A stretch of DNA of 48,767 bases, taken from positions 3,366,539 to 3,415,305 of the forward strand of contig NZ_JH379027.1 in the NCBI RefSeq assembly GCF_000235505.1. The letters run 5' to 3'. The position numbers and the translations under genes are program-made. Position 1 is the stretch's first letter. Each line of letters opens with the position of its first letter. The DNA is from Hungatella hathewayi WAL-18680. Its GTDB lineage: Bacteria > Bacillota > Clostridia > Lachnospirales > Lachnospiraceae. The notes under the pieces are model-generated. The model was not told where the DNA came from and did not search any database. It saw nothing but the letters and a program-made list of their open reading frames with translations. This document shows positions 1-7,055 of this stretch, piece by piece.

Positions 1-943
1 GTACTGCAAACACCAGAACTGCCAGCACCGATGTCATGTAGAGCAAACGGTTGGCCCGCTGGATGTCATCTGCCTCGATGGGGCGGATATCGTCTCCGAT
101 GGTTGGTTTCTCGTATAAAGTGCCAAAGTACCAGGCATTTCCCGCCAGCTGTACCTGGAAGGCGCCGGCGCACACGGCCTCGGTCTGGGCCGAGTTAGGG
201 CTTTTATGGTTACGCCGGTCACGGCGGTATATTCGAATGGCTCCCTTTCCGTCCATACCGGTGAGAAAACTGGCCGCTATCATCAGCAGCGCCGATAAGC
301 GGGACGGAATCAGGTTCAACAAGTCGTCCAGCCTTGCGGCTGTCCGGCCAAAATGCAGATATTTCTCATTTTTATATCCCACCATGGAATCCATGGTGTT
401 GACAGCCTTATAGAGATAAGCCCAAGGACCGCCTCCAAAGGCCATGTAAAAAAGTGGAGCTATCACGCCGTCGGAGGTATTCTCCACCACGGTTTCCACC
501 GCCGCCTTGATAATTCCCGTTTCCGAAAGGACCTCGGTGTCTCTCCCCACAATCATGGAGACGGCCGTTCTGGCGCCCTCCACATCCTGACGTTTCAATG
601 CTTTCCACACCTTCATACTCTCGTCCCGGAGTCCTCTGGCCGCCAGCATCTGATAACACATGATGCACTCCACCGCCAGCCCCAGGATTGGATGAATCCG
701 GCCTGCTGCCCACAGGATGCCATAAGCGCACACTCCGGTTACCGATAAAACGCCAGCCACCAGGCCAATCCCCCCCAATCGTTCTCCCTGTGGAGTCTTA
801 GGAAGTCTGTCCCGGATAGCAGTTTCCAGATGGCTGATCAGCCATCCCATCGCCCTGACCGGATGAGGAAGCCACCGTGGGTCTCCAAAGCATAAATCCA
901 GAAGAAAGCCGATTATCATAGCTGTTATATGTTGTGTAATCAT
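1..943 (-). CDS. cbiB: Adenosylcobinamide-phosphate synthase CbiB (3' end cut by window edge)
   Basis: This integral membrane enzyme attaches the aminopropanol arm to adenosylcobyric acid late in cobalamin synthesis. The reading frame is open from an ATG at 943 to base 1, giving about 314 codons. Near the N-terminus is the family motif GDPRWLPHP (about residues 20-28), followed by PVRAMGWLI. Further on are the family-typical stretches ETVVENTSDGVIAPLFY and KAVNTMDSMVGYKN. CbiB proteins usually have 310-330 residues, so only a few C-terminal residues and the stop are missing. It is the last gene of the cobalamin operon inside the window and lies 28 nt downstream of the short cobU-like gene. 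A second in-frame Met at residue 9 is an alternative start. Identification is by motif and context. Confidence 0.93.
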   Translation of the reverse strand, partial: MITQHITAMIIGFLLDLCFGDPRWLPHPVRAMGWLISHLETAIRDRLPKTPQGERLGGIGLVAGVLSVTGVCAYGILWAAGRIHPILGLAVECIMCYQMLAARGLRDESMKVWKALKRQDVEGARTAVSMIVGRDTEVLSETGIIKAAVETVVENTSDGVIAPLFYMAFGGGPWAYLYKAVNTMDSMVGYKNEKYLHFGRTAARLDDLLNLIPSRLSALLMIAASFLTGMDGKGAIRIYRRDRRNHKSPNSAQTEAVCAGAFQVQLAGNAWYFGTLYEKPTIGDDIRPIEADDIQRANRLLYMTSVLAVLVFAV

Positions 944-971
944 AGTTTGTCCGTCCTGTCTTCTTGTCTCT

Positions 972-1370
972 TTATTTGATTCTGGCGCCAATGCCGCAGA
1001 TAACCCGATGCACCTGCTCCGCCTCTCCCGCCAGCCGCTGGCCGGCCCGCCCCACCATTTCCCGGTATTCTCTGTCCACCGGGTCCATGGGAACAATTCC
1101 GCCGCCCACCTCATCCATGATGATAATGGCATCCGGATTATTCATTATCATATGATCAATCAAGGCCTGCACCTGTTTCTCATCCGCCAGACGCCGGATG
1201 TAATGATGAAACCCCAGAATGACCGGGCACGTCTCCACCAGTTCCGGCGAGTCTGTTTTGCCATCTGCGAATCTCAATGGTGGTGCGTCCTCAGTCATGT
1301 TGACATATTCCGGCAGACCTTTCAAATATTCCGTTTTCCCTTGACAGAATCCTCCGATTATAAGTATCAT
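972..1370 (-). CDS. Short CobU-like adenosylcobinamide kinase/guanylyltransferase paralogue
   Basis: The 132-residue protein begins with a P-loop, GGFCQGKT (residues 6-13). It ends with a CobU-type block in which DEVGGGIVP (about 86-94) is followed by a region resembling the R-x-FRD-x-x-G-x-x-NQ-x-LA signature, here REYREMVGRAGQRLAGEA. Full CobU proteins have 170-190 residues and act first as adenosylcobinamide kinase, then as guanylyltransferase. This copy is about 45 residues shorter and lacks the His-containing HR-x-x-R block used for guanylylation. A full-size CobU is encoded two genes upstream, so the two may divide the work or this one may have a different role (inference). The start ATG at 1370 has an AGGAG ribosome-binding site 7 nt upstream. 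It sits between cobS and cbiB. Confidence 0.75.
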   Translation of the reverse strand: MILIIGGFCQGKTEYLKGLPEYVNMTEDAPPLRFADGKTDSPELVETCPVILGFHHYIRRLADEKQVQALIDHMIMNNPDAIIIMDEVGGGIVPMDPVDREYREMVGRAGQRLAGEAEQVHRVICGIGARIK

Positions 1371-1583
1371 ATATTATCTCCTGCTATGGTATCGCTTTCC
1401 GCATCTGTTTCCAATCACATCTGCTCCAATTTCACTATCATTTCCTGCATTTATTTCTGTCCATATCTTCCCTGCTTTCATTATCGGTTCCCGCATCCAT
1501 TTCATATCTAATTTCACATTTGTTTACCTGTTTTGATTCTATTATCGGTTCCTGTCTGTCTTCGTCTTATTTTATTCTTATCC
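1371..1583 (-). repeat. Degenerate ribosome-binding-site-like repeats between cobS and the cobU-like gene
   Basis: This 213-nt spacer holds no convincing gene. On the plus strand it contains five variants of the motif TATC-n-n-TTCC-y-GC, at about 1390-1402, 1436-1448, 1464-1475, 1482-1494 and 1543-1554. On the sense (minus) strand these read GCRGGAA-n-n-GATA, so each copy carries a Shine-Dalgarno-like GGA core. The copy nearest the start codon overlaps the real ribosome-binding site region of the downstream gene. The same core is found as a cleaner tandem array upstream of cobU at 2872-2957. The origin is probably slippage-type duplication (inference). Confidence 0.55.
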
Positions 1584-2342
1584 TCATATCCGCAGCGACA
1601 CCGCCAGCGCCGCTATCAAAACCAGCTCGCAAATCTGCAGAAAATATCCCGCCAAATCTCCGGTGATGCCGCCGAATTCTTTGATGGACATCCGGTAGTA
1701 ATAAGCATAGACGGCCAGCGCCGCCAGCGCGCACAGGATACCGGCTGCCGTACCTGCAATCCACAGAATGAAACACAGGGATGCCGCCATGAAGAGAAAC
1801 ATGGTTACGGCTACCGTTTTCTTCTGGGCATCCTCTGAAAAAGCGGCCGCCAGACCGCTGTTCTTCGCTTTCGGAAACCATACCACCGACAGACCGCTCA
1901 TGGCTCTGGTCAGCACGTATATGCCGCCCACAGCTGGCAGAAAAGCGGCAGGCAGTTCCACAAAAATCCCAAGGTACAACAGCACATAGACGATGGCTCC
2001 AAGAATCGCAAAGGAACCCACATGAGGGTCCTTCAAGATCTCCAGCTTCTTCTCCCTGTCCCCAAATGACGCCCTGGCATCCACCACATCCAGAAAACCA
2101 TCCATATGGATTCCACCGTTCACCAGAATGGGAAGTGCCACACCTCCCACATAATAGAGCACCCAGAACTCCCATTTCCAGGCCAGAAGGGCGAAAGCGT
2201 AGAGGAGAATCCCCTGGGCCGCTCCCACCAGCGGGAAAAAGCACATGGCGTATTTCATCCGTTCTTTTGTCCACTCCACCTGTGGCACCGGTATTTTGGA
2301 ATACATGGAAAATGCGATTGCCATACTCCCAAGCAGCTTCAT
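1584..2342 (-). CDS. cobS: Adenosylcobinamide-GDP ribazoletransferase (cobalamin synthase) CobS
   Basis: CobS joins adenosylcobinamide-GDP with alpha-ribazole (or its 5'-phosphate) at the membrane, the last assembly step of the nucleotide loop. The 252-residue protein has the usual length and several hydrophobic segments. It has the conserved metal/substrate motif GGIHMDGFLDVVDA at residues 76-89, followed by DREKKLEILKDPHVGSFA (95-112). PLVGAAQG near residue 37 is also family-typical. The ATG at 2342 overlaps the end of cobU by 4 nt (ATGA arrangement), which fits translational coupling. The next gene downstream, the short cobU-like gene, is separated by a repeat-filled spacer. Confidence 0.95.
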   Translation of the reverse strand: MKLLGSMAIAFSMYSKIPVPQVEWTKERMKYAMCFFPLVGAAQGILLYAFALLAWKWEFWVLYYVGGVALPILVNGGIHMDGFLDVVDARASFGDREKKLEILKDPHVGSFAILGAIVYVLLYLGIFVELPAAFLPAVGGIYVLTRAMSGLSVVWFPKAKNSGLAAAFSEDAQKKTVAVTMFLFMAASLCFILWIAGTAAGILCALAALAVYAYYYRMSIKEFGGITGDLAGYFLQICELVLIAALAVSLRI

Positions 2343-2869
2343 GGTGTCTCTCCCCTCTTCTTCACGGTTACGGGTATCCCAAATACCACTTCCGTCACCT
2401 CATCCGCCAGCTTCGCCAGTTCCTGATTAATATGGCCCAGAATCTGCTGGTAGCGGCGGGTTTCCTCGTCGTATTCGGTTCCATCCTGGAACACTTCGTT
2501 GGTTACTATGATAAGAGTTTTTGCCTGCTTTTGCAAGTGCCGGATACCTGCCATGATGCGCATTTCCGCCTCAAGAGGACTTGCATCTTCCCGGTAATAC
2601 TCCCCAGCCAGCAGATTGGACATGCATTCCAGCAGAATCACACTTTCTGGCTCCACCGTGACGTGAAATAAATCCTGGTAACATTCGATGGTCTCAAATC
2701 CCTTATCCACCCGCATCTGGCGGTGGCGGGCGATTCTGCGCCTGCACTCCTCATCCCATGGCCGCATGGTCGCTATATAATATCTCCTGGCGGCTCCCTG
2801 GTCCAGCACTGTCTGCTCCGCGTAAGCCGACTTCCCACTGCCGCTGCCGCCGGTTATCAGTATCATCAT
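2339..2869 (-). CDS. cobU: Adenosylcobinamide kinase / adenosylcobinamide-phosphate guanylyltransferase CobU
   Basis: CobU phosphorylates adenosylcobinamide and then transfers GMP to it, activating it for CobS. The 176-residue protein has the P-loop GGSGSGKS (residues 7-14) and the block RIARHRQMR (45-53), which holds the His expected to take the GMP. It also has LLECMSNLLAGEY (Walker B region) and a C-terminal INQELAKLADEVTEVVFGIPV. The usual NEVG-x-GIVP block is altered here to NEVFQDGTEYDEETRRY; interestingly, the short paralogue at 972-1370 keeps the canonical form. The ATG at 2869 has an AGGA site 6 nt upstream that belongs to the edge of a 19-bp repeat array. The gene overlaps cobS by 4 nt. 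Confidence 0.92.
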   Translation of the reverse strand: MMILITGGSGSGKSAYAEQTVLDQGAARRYYIATMRPWDEECRRRIARHRQMRVDKGFETIECYQDLFHVTVEPESVILLECMSNLLAGEYYREDASPLEAEMRIMAGIRHLQKQAKTLIIVTNEVFQDGTEYDEETRRYQQILGHINQELAKLADEVTEVVFGIPVTVKKRGETP

Positions 2870-2871
2870 CG

Positions 2872-2957
2872 TTTGTCCTGCTTTCTCAAATCGTTCCTGC
2901 TTTCTTATATCGTTCCTGCTTTCTTATATCGTTCCTGCTTTCTTATATCGTTCCTGC
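2872..2957 (-). repeat. 19-bp tandem repeat array in the cobT-cobU spacer, containing the cobU ribosome-binding site
   Basis: On the plus strand the unit TCGTTCCTGCTTTCTTATA occurs perfectly at 2891-2909, 2910-2928 and 2929-2947, with a partial copy at 2948-2957 and a degenerate copy at about 2872-2890. Read on the sense strand each unit contains GCAGGA, so the leader of cobU contains four or five Shine-Dalgarno-like sites, and only the last one is correctly spaced from the ATG. The copies are adjacent with no spacers, so this is a minisatellite and not a CRISPR array. The core motif is shared with the leader of the second cobU-like gene (1371-1583). Confidence 0.85.
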
Positions 2958-3012
2958 CGCCTGTATTGCTAGGCTATGAGACCCATGTTACTGCTATGAA
3001 CCCTCATTGCTG

Positions 3013-4199
3013 CTATAAGGGCTGGTAGTCCTCAATCTGTATCTCTTCGAAGGTACTCATCCGATGATAAATATCGACTGCCATGTCCAGCAGCGGTATA
3101 CTGGCGACGGCCCCAGTTCCCTCACCAAGACACATGTGGGCCGTAATCGGCGGCTGTAAAGACAGATATTCCAAAATCAGATGACCGGCCGGCTCTGAGG
3201 AAACATGGGAGGCCAGCATGTAGTCCACGGCCATGGGGCAGATGGATGCGGCCGCCAGGGCTGCGGTTGAGGAAATGAATCCGTCAATGATGACCGGGAT
3301 GCCGTAGACTGCACCGCCTAAGAAAACACCCGTCAGGCCGGCAATGTCAAAGCCGCCTACTTTGGACAGAATGTCGATGGCATCCGCCTTATAAAGGTGG
3401 TACGCACCGGCTGGCTGGCAATTTAAGCTTCGATTCAACGATTTCCATACGGAATCTTTTTCTCCTACTTTTTCTCCTTCTTTTTTTCCTTCTTCTTTCT
3501 CTTCCGCCCATTCCGGCCAGTATCGGCTGATGGACTCTTCAATTACCTGTATCTTTTTTTCAGCCCCTCATCGGAGAGTCCCGCCCCTTTTCCTGTCATA
3601 ACTGCTGGGGGCTGGCCTGTCAGGGCAGAGGCGACGGCACTGCTGGTTGTGGTATTGCCGATTCCCATCTCTCCGGTGGCTATCAATTGATAGCCGTCGG
3701 ATTTCAACTGTTTTACCATCTCGATTCCGGTTTCTATGGCTTTTAAGCATTCTTCCACCGTCATGGCCGGTTCCTTTCGGAAATTCCTAGTGCCATGGGC
3801 GATTTTTCGTCTTGTCAGTGGATATTTATTACCGCAGTTTTCCAGTTCCCCGGATACTCCGATATCCACGGGAAAGACATCCACTCCGGCCCGCTCTGCC
3901 ATAATACAGACGCAGGAATCCCCCTTGGTGAAATTCTCTGTCACCACAGCGGTAACCTCCTGTCCCGTCTGGGAAATGCCTTCCTCCACCACACCATTGT
4001 CGGCGCACATGATGACCAACGCCTTTTTCTCTATGTTTATCTGACTTGTCCTCTGAATCCCGGCAATCTTAACCACCGCCGATTCCAACAGGCCCAGACT
4101 GTTTAACGGCTTAGCAATCTGATTCCATCTTGCCTGTGCCTGAGCGCATGCCACTTGATCCAGCCCTCTCACCTGTGTCAGTAACTCTTCTAATTTCAT
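3013..4199 (-). pseudogene. cobT: Nicotinate-nucleotide--dimethylbenzimidazole phosphoribosyltransferase CobT, apparent frameshift
   Basis: CobT makes alpha-ribazole phosphate for the lower loop of cobalamin. The first part runs from the ATG at 4199 (MKLEELLTQVRG) through CADNGVVEEGISQTGQ and GEMGIGNTT to a premature stop at 3543. The second part continues in another frame (3013-3542) with KVGGFDIAGLTG and the catalytic-region motif LGEGTGA. The two join perfectly if one A is added to the A7 run at 3552-3558 (T7 on the plus strand), giving 395 residues. CobT usually has about 350 residues; the surplus is a charged E/K/G-rich stretch just after the shift. The start overlaps the end of cbiA by 4 nt. 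A real mutation, slippage-dependent expression and a base-calling error are all possible. Confidence 0.88.
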
Positions 4200-5815
4200 A
4201 TGTTTACTCCATTCTGAATGCGAAAGCTTATGCTTTTTTCTGTTGCCTGTCCCGTCCTCTCTCCATAACTTCTGCATCCCTCCAGCCATGTTTTTAAAAA
4301 ATCCGGATTGGATGGATAATACAAATGCGGGAACCCGGCAATCTGGAACTCTTTGCTGTGAACACAGCTCCAGGTTCGAGTGCTCAACGGTTTCTGCGCA
4401 ATCCAATCCTCCCCACAATCCGTGCTGTCCCAGTAATGGAACTCGTGGCCTTTGATTTCATTTGACAGGCAGTGTTCTTCTGCCTTTGGCGTCAATGAAA
4501 TGTAGCCGAAACGGGACAGACGTTTCGTCCGGTAACCATTTCCATCGATAACTCCCACCATCGGATAATTGCTTCCGTCCGGGGACTCCAACTCCCTGTG
4601 AAGATAGAGAAATCCACCGCACTCCGCCAGATATGGCATGCCTGCCTCAATTGCTGTTTTTATGCTTTCCCTCATCGAGGTATTGGAAGCCAGCTCTGCC
4701 GCATGCAGTTCCGGATAGCCGCCTCCAAGAATCATTCCGTCAATATCTGACGGCAGACTGGTGTCAGATATCGGACTGAACATCACCGTCTCCACTCCCA
4801 TGGATTCCAGCAGGCGGAGATTTTCCTGGTAATAAAAGCAGAACGCGCTGTCTCTGGCAACTCCGATGCGGAGAAGCGGCTGACTGCTCCGGCATTCTCT
4901 CTTACGCTCCTCCGAGCGTTTCACCCGTTTTTTCAGCGTTCCTTCGCTCTCCTTTAATTGTCCTCCGCCTATCTCCTCTATGCCATCATCCGCCATCTCA
5001 ATATCCGGCGCTGACTGGGCAATACTGCAGATTTTATCTATATTTACAGTGTTTTTCATCTGCTCTGCCAGCATATCCAGCTGACTGCGCAGCATATCCA
5101 GTTCCTCAGGCTTCACCAGTCCCAGATGGCGGCTTTCCAGTTTCATCTCCGGACATTCCGGAATATAGCCGACTACCGTCACACCCAGTTTTTCAATTTC
5201 CGGCTTTAACCGTTCTGCCATGACCGGTGATATCCGGTTTAACAAAACGCCTTTTATCCGGCCGCCTGAAATCTTTTCTGAGATTTCCCCTGAGATTTCT
5301 CCCAGTATTTCTTCCTGCCGCCCTTCTGAGAGCTCTCCCGTGTTCTCCCTTTCCTCCGCCTTCCCAGCCGCCGCGGCCAGGTCCTTCTCATACTGCAAAA
5401 ATCCCTGAACCACCGCCGCCGCAGAAAGACTGCTCCCTTTGCAGTCCACAATCAAAATGACCGGCGTCTCCGTTATTCTGGCGATATCATAGCTGCTGGC
5501 CCAGGTACTGGTGCCGGCTACCCCGTCGAAATATCCCATAACGCCCTCAATAACTGCCATATCCTGCCGCCTGCTCCCCAAAACCAGCTGCCTGCGAATC
5601 TCATGTTCCCCAAGGAAAAAACTGTCCAGATTCCCTCCATCTACCCCAAGCACATACTTGTGGAACATGGGGTCGATATAATCCGGCCCGCATTTAAACG
5701 CCGCCGGGGAAACTCCACAATTCAACAATGCCTGCAAAAGTCCGCATGTTACGGTTGTCTTTCCGCCCCCGCTGGCCGGTGCGGCCAGCATGATTCTGGG
5801 AATGTGATAATTCAT
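4196..5815 (-). CDS. cbiA: Cobyrinic acid a,c-diamide synthase CbiA
   Basis: CbiA amidates side chains a and c of (cobalt-)cobyrinic acid with ATP and glutamine. The 539-residue protein has the N-terminal P-loop-like motif SGGGKTT (15-21), then KCGPDYIDPMFH, EGVMGYFDG and VILIVDCKG. A C-terminal class I glutaminase domain carries the nucleophile in AECGGFLYL (Cys about 399) and LGGGYPELHA. Usual length is 440-470 residues. The extra length comes from two charged insertions, at about 147-183 (repeats of GEIS/SEKIS) and about 275-312 (K/R/E-rich). I chose the ATG at 5815 because AGGAAG lies just upstream and the family N-terminus starts here; an upstream in-frame ATG at 5851 lacks this support. 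It overlaps cobT by 4 nt. Confidence 0.94.
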   Translation of the reverse strand: MNYHIPRIMLAAPASGGGKTTVTCGLLQALLNCGVSPAAFKCGPDYIDPMFHKYVLGVDGGNLDSFFLGEHEIRRQLVLGSRRQDMAVIEGVMGYFDGVAGTSTWASSYDIARITETPVILIVDCKGSSLSAAAVVQGFLQYEKDLAAAAGKAEERENTGELSEGRQEEILGEISGEISEKISGGRIKGVLLNRISPVMAERLKPEIEKLGVTVVGYIPECPEMKLESRHLGLVKPEELDMLRSQLDMLAEQMKNTVNIDKICSIAQSAPDIEMADDGIEEIGGGQLKESEGTLKKRVKRSEERKRECRSSQPLLRIGVARDSAFCFYYQENLRLLESMGVETVMFSPISDTSLPSDIDGMILGGGYPELHAAELASNTSMRESIKTAIEAGMPYLAECGGFLYLHRELESPDGSNYPMVGVIDGNGYRTKRLSRFGYISLTPKAEEHCLSNEIKGHEFHYWDSTDCGEDWIAQKPLSTRTWSCVHSKEFQIAGFPHLYYPSNPDFLKTWLEGCRSYGERTGQATEKSISFRIQNGVNI

Positions 5816-5862
5816 AATTCTTCCTTTCCAGCCAGATGCTATCCAAGTCATTTCTTTTCTAT

Positions 5863-6447
5863 TTATCCCAAACTGTGACTTCCTCCAAACGAGACAATAT
5901 AAACCGGATTCTGTCCCTGCATCAGATGGTAATTCCCCACTGTTCTGGCTTTCGCCACCTGCATGGACACAATCTCCGCCTCTATCTCCCGCTTCCCAAG
6001 CAATGTCATCGTCTGCGTCAGCGTTTCCAGCGCAATGATATTGATGACAATCCGGATATCCGGGTTCTTCTCCAGCAATACCTCCAACAGCCCCTCCATA
6101 TTCCCCGAGGAGCCCCCGATAAACGCATGGGTGGGGCGTGGCAATCCGGATAATGCTTCCGGCGCGGTTCCCGTCACAACGCTGATTCCTTCTATTTTAA
6201 TGATTCCTTCCGTTCCAAATTTTCTGATATTGGCCTCAATCAGTTCCACTGCCTCCAGTTTCTGCTCCACCGCATACACATGTCCGTCCGCCAGCTGGCT
6301 GGCAGCCTCGATGGAGACGGAACCGGTTCCGGCCCCAATATCATAGAAAACGGAATCCGGCTGCAGTTCCAATTTTGAGATGGATACCGCACGGACCTCC
6401 GCCTTCGTCATTGGCACCTCTCCACGGATAAACCACTCGTCCCTCAT
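5863..6447 (-). CDS. cbiT: Cobalt-precorrin-6B (C15) methyltransferase, decarboxylating, CbiT
   Basis: CbiT methylates C15 and decarboxylates the C12 acetate side chain of cobalt-precorrin-6B/7. The 194-residue protein has the usual length for a stand-alone CbiT. It starts with the family-typical IRGEVPMTKAEVRAVSISKL, followed by the SAM-binding glycine loop DIGAGTGSVSIEAA (36-49), AVEQK (acidic strand-2 residue) and FIGGSSGNM. Its partner activity CbiE is encoded two genes upstream as part of a CbiJ-CbiE fusion. The ATG at 6447 overlaps the preceding SAP-domain gene by 4 nt, so the two are probably translationally coupled. Confidence 0.95.
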   Translation of the reverse strand: MRDEWFIRGEVPMTKAEVRAVSISKLELQPDSVFYDIGAGTGSVSIEAASQLADGHVYAVEQKLEAVELIEANIRKFGTEGIIKIEGISVVTGTAPEALSGLPRPTHAFIGGSSGNMEGLLEVLLEKNPDIRIVINIIALETLTQTMTLLGKREIEAEIVSMQVAKARTVGNYHLMQGQNPVYIVSFGGSHSLG

Positions 6448-7055
6448 TTTCCCACCTCTGTGGCTTCCGTCAGCGCCGACAAATCCGATTTCTCATAACG
6501 GTTATGCCCCTGCTGGCTCTTCTTGTATTTCCAGCACCGTATCGCCTGTTCCAGCGACGTCCCTGGATTGTCCGCAAAGAAATCGCGAATGTAGGTATTA
6601 TATTCAAACTGGGGTTCAATCGTTGTCTTCGTCCTTTTCTTCTCTTCCAGTATCCGGTCATACGCCTCGATTGCCTGGGCGTAAGTCTTTCCCGTATTGC
6701 TTTTCAGCCACTTCTGGAATGCCACATTGAACGAAAATCCTTTTCCTATTCGGGATTGAAAAAATGCACGGTGTTTCTCGGAGCAGACAAAATGTTCCTC
6801 AATCAGAGTCTCTTCCGTTATCTCCTGCACATCTACCTTCCCTCTGCTGCTCATTTGCCCCCTGCTGCCCGTTTGCGCCTTGGCAATCTCCCCCGTATCC
6901 AGAAAATGGGCGATTCTATCCGTCAATTCCATTTTTCCGCCAGATACAGGCAGGCCATTTTCACGGCAGAAATCCGTCAGTTCTTCCTTCAGATAATAAA
7001 AGCTTCGAAATGTCTCCCCAGCAAGCCCTTTCTCCAACCGCGGCCGTTCACTCAT
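6444..7055 (-). CDS. SAP-domain / DUF6434-like protein inside the cobalamin operon
   Basis: This 203-residue protein is not a recognised cobalamin enzyme. Residues about 20-55 (YLKEELTDFCRENGLPVSGG, then KMELTDRIAHFLDTG) match the pattern of a SAP helix-extension-helix, a fold often used for nucleic-acid binding. The rest contains FNVAFQKWLKSNTGKTYAQA and a C-terminal FFADNPGTSLEQAIRCWKYK. Both resemble the helical domain catalogued as DUF6434, which I name from memory. The ATG at 7055 overlaps the cbiJ-cbiE stop by 8 nt and the stop overlaps cbiT by 4 nt, so it is embedded in the translational chain. An upstream ATG at 7106 would lie deeper inside cbiE and is less likely. Function unknown. 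Confidence 0.8.
   Translation of the reverse strand: MSERPRLEKGLAGETFRSFYYLKEELTDFCRENGLPVSGGKMELTDRIAHFLDTGEIAKAQTGSRGQMSSRGKVDVQEITEETLIEEHFVCSEKHRAFFQSRIGKGFSFNVAFQKWLKSNTGKTYAQAIEAYDRILEEKKRTKTTIEPQFEYNTYIRDFFADNPGTSLEQAIRCWKYKKSQQGHNRYEKSDLSALTEATEVGK

Noticed and set aside
2872-2957. Possible CRISPR array
   Set aside because: Units are directly adjacent without spacers and only 19 bp long; no cas gene is near.
3540-3560. Programmed -1 frameshift in cobT as a firm claim
   Set aside because: The A7 run is not placed as an ideal X-XXY-YYZ slippery site in the original frame, and no downstream pseudoknot was recognised; a second similar lesion suggests sequencing error.
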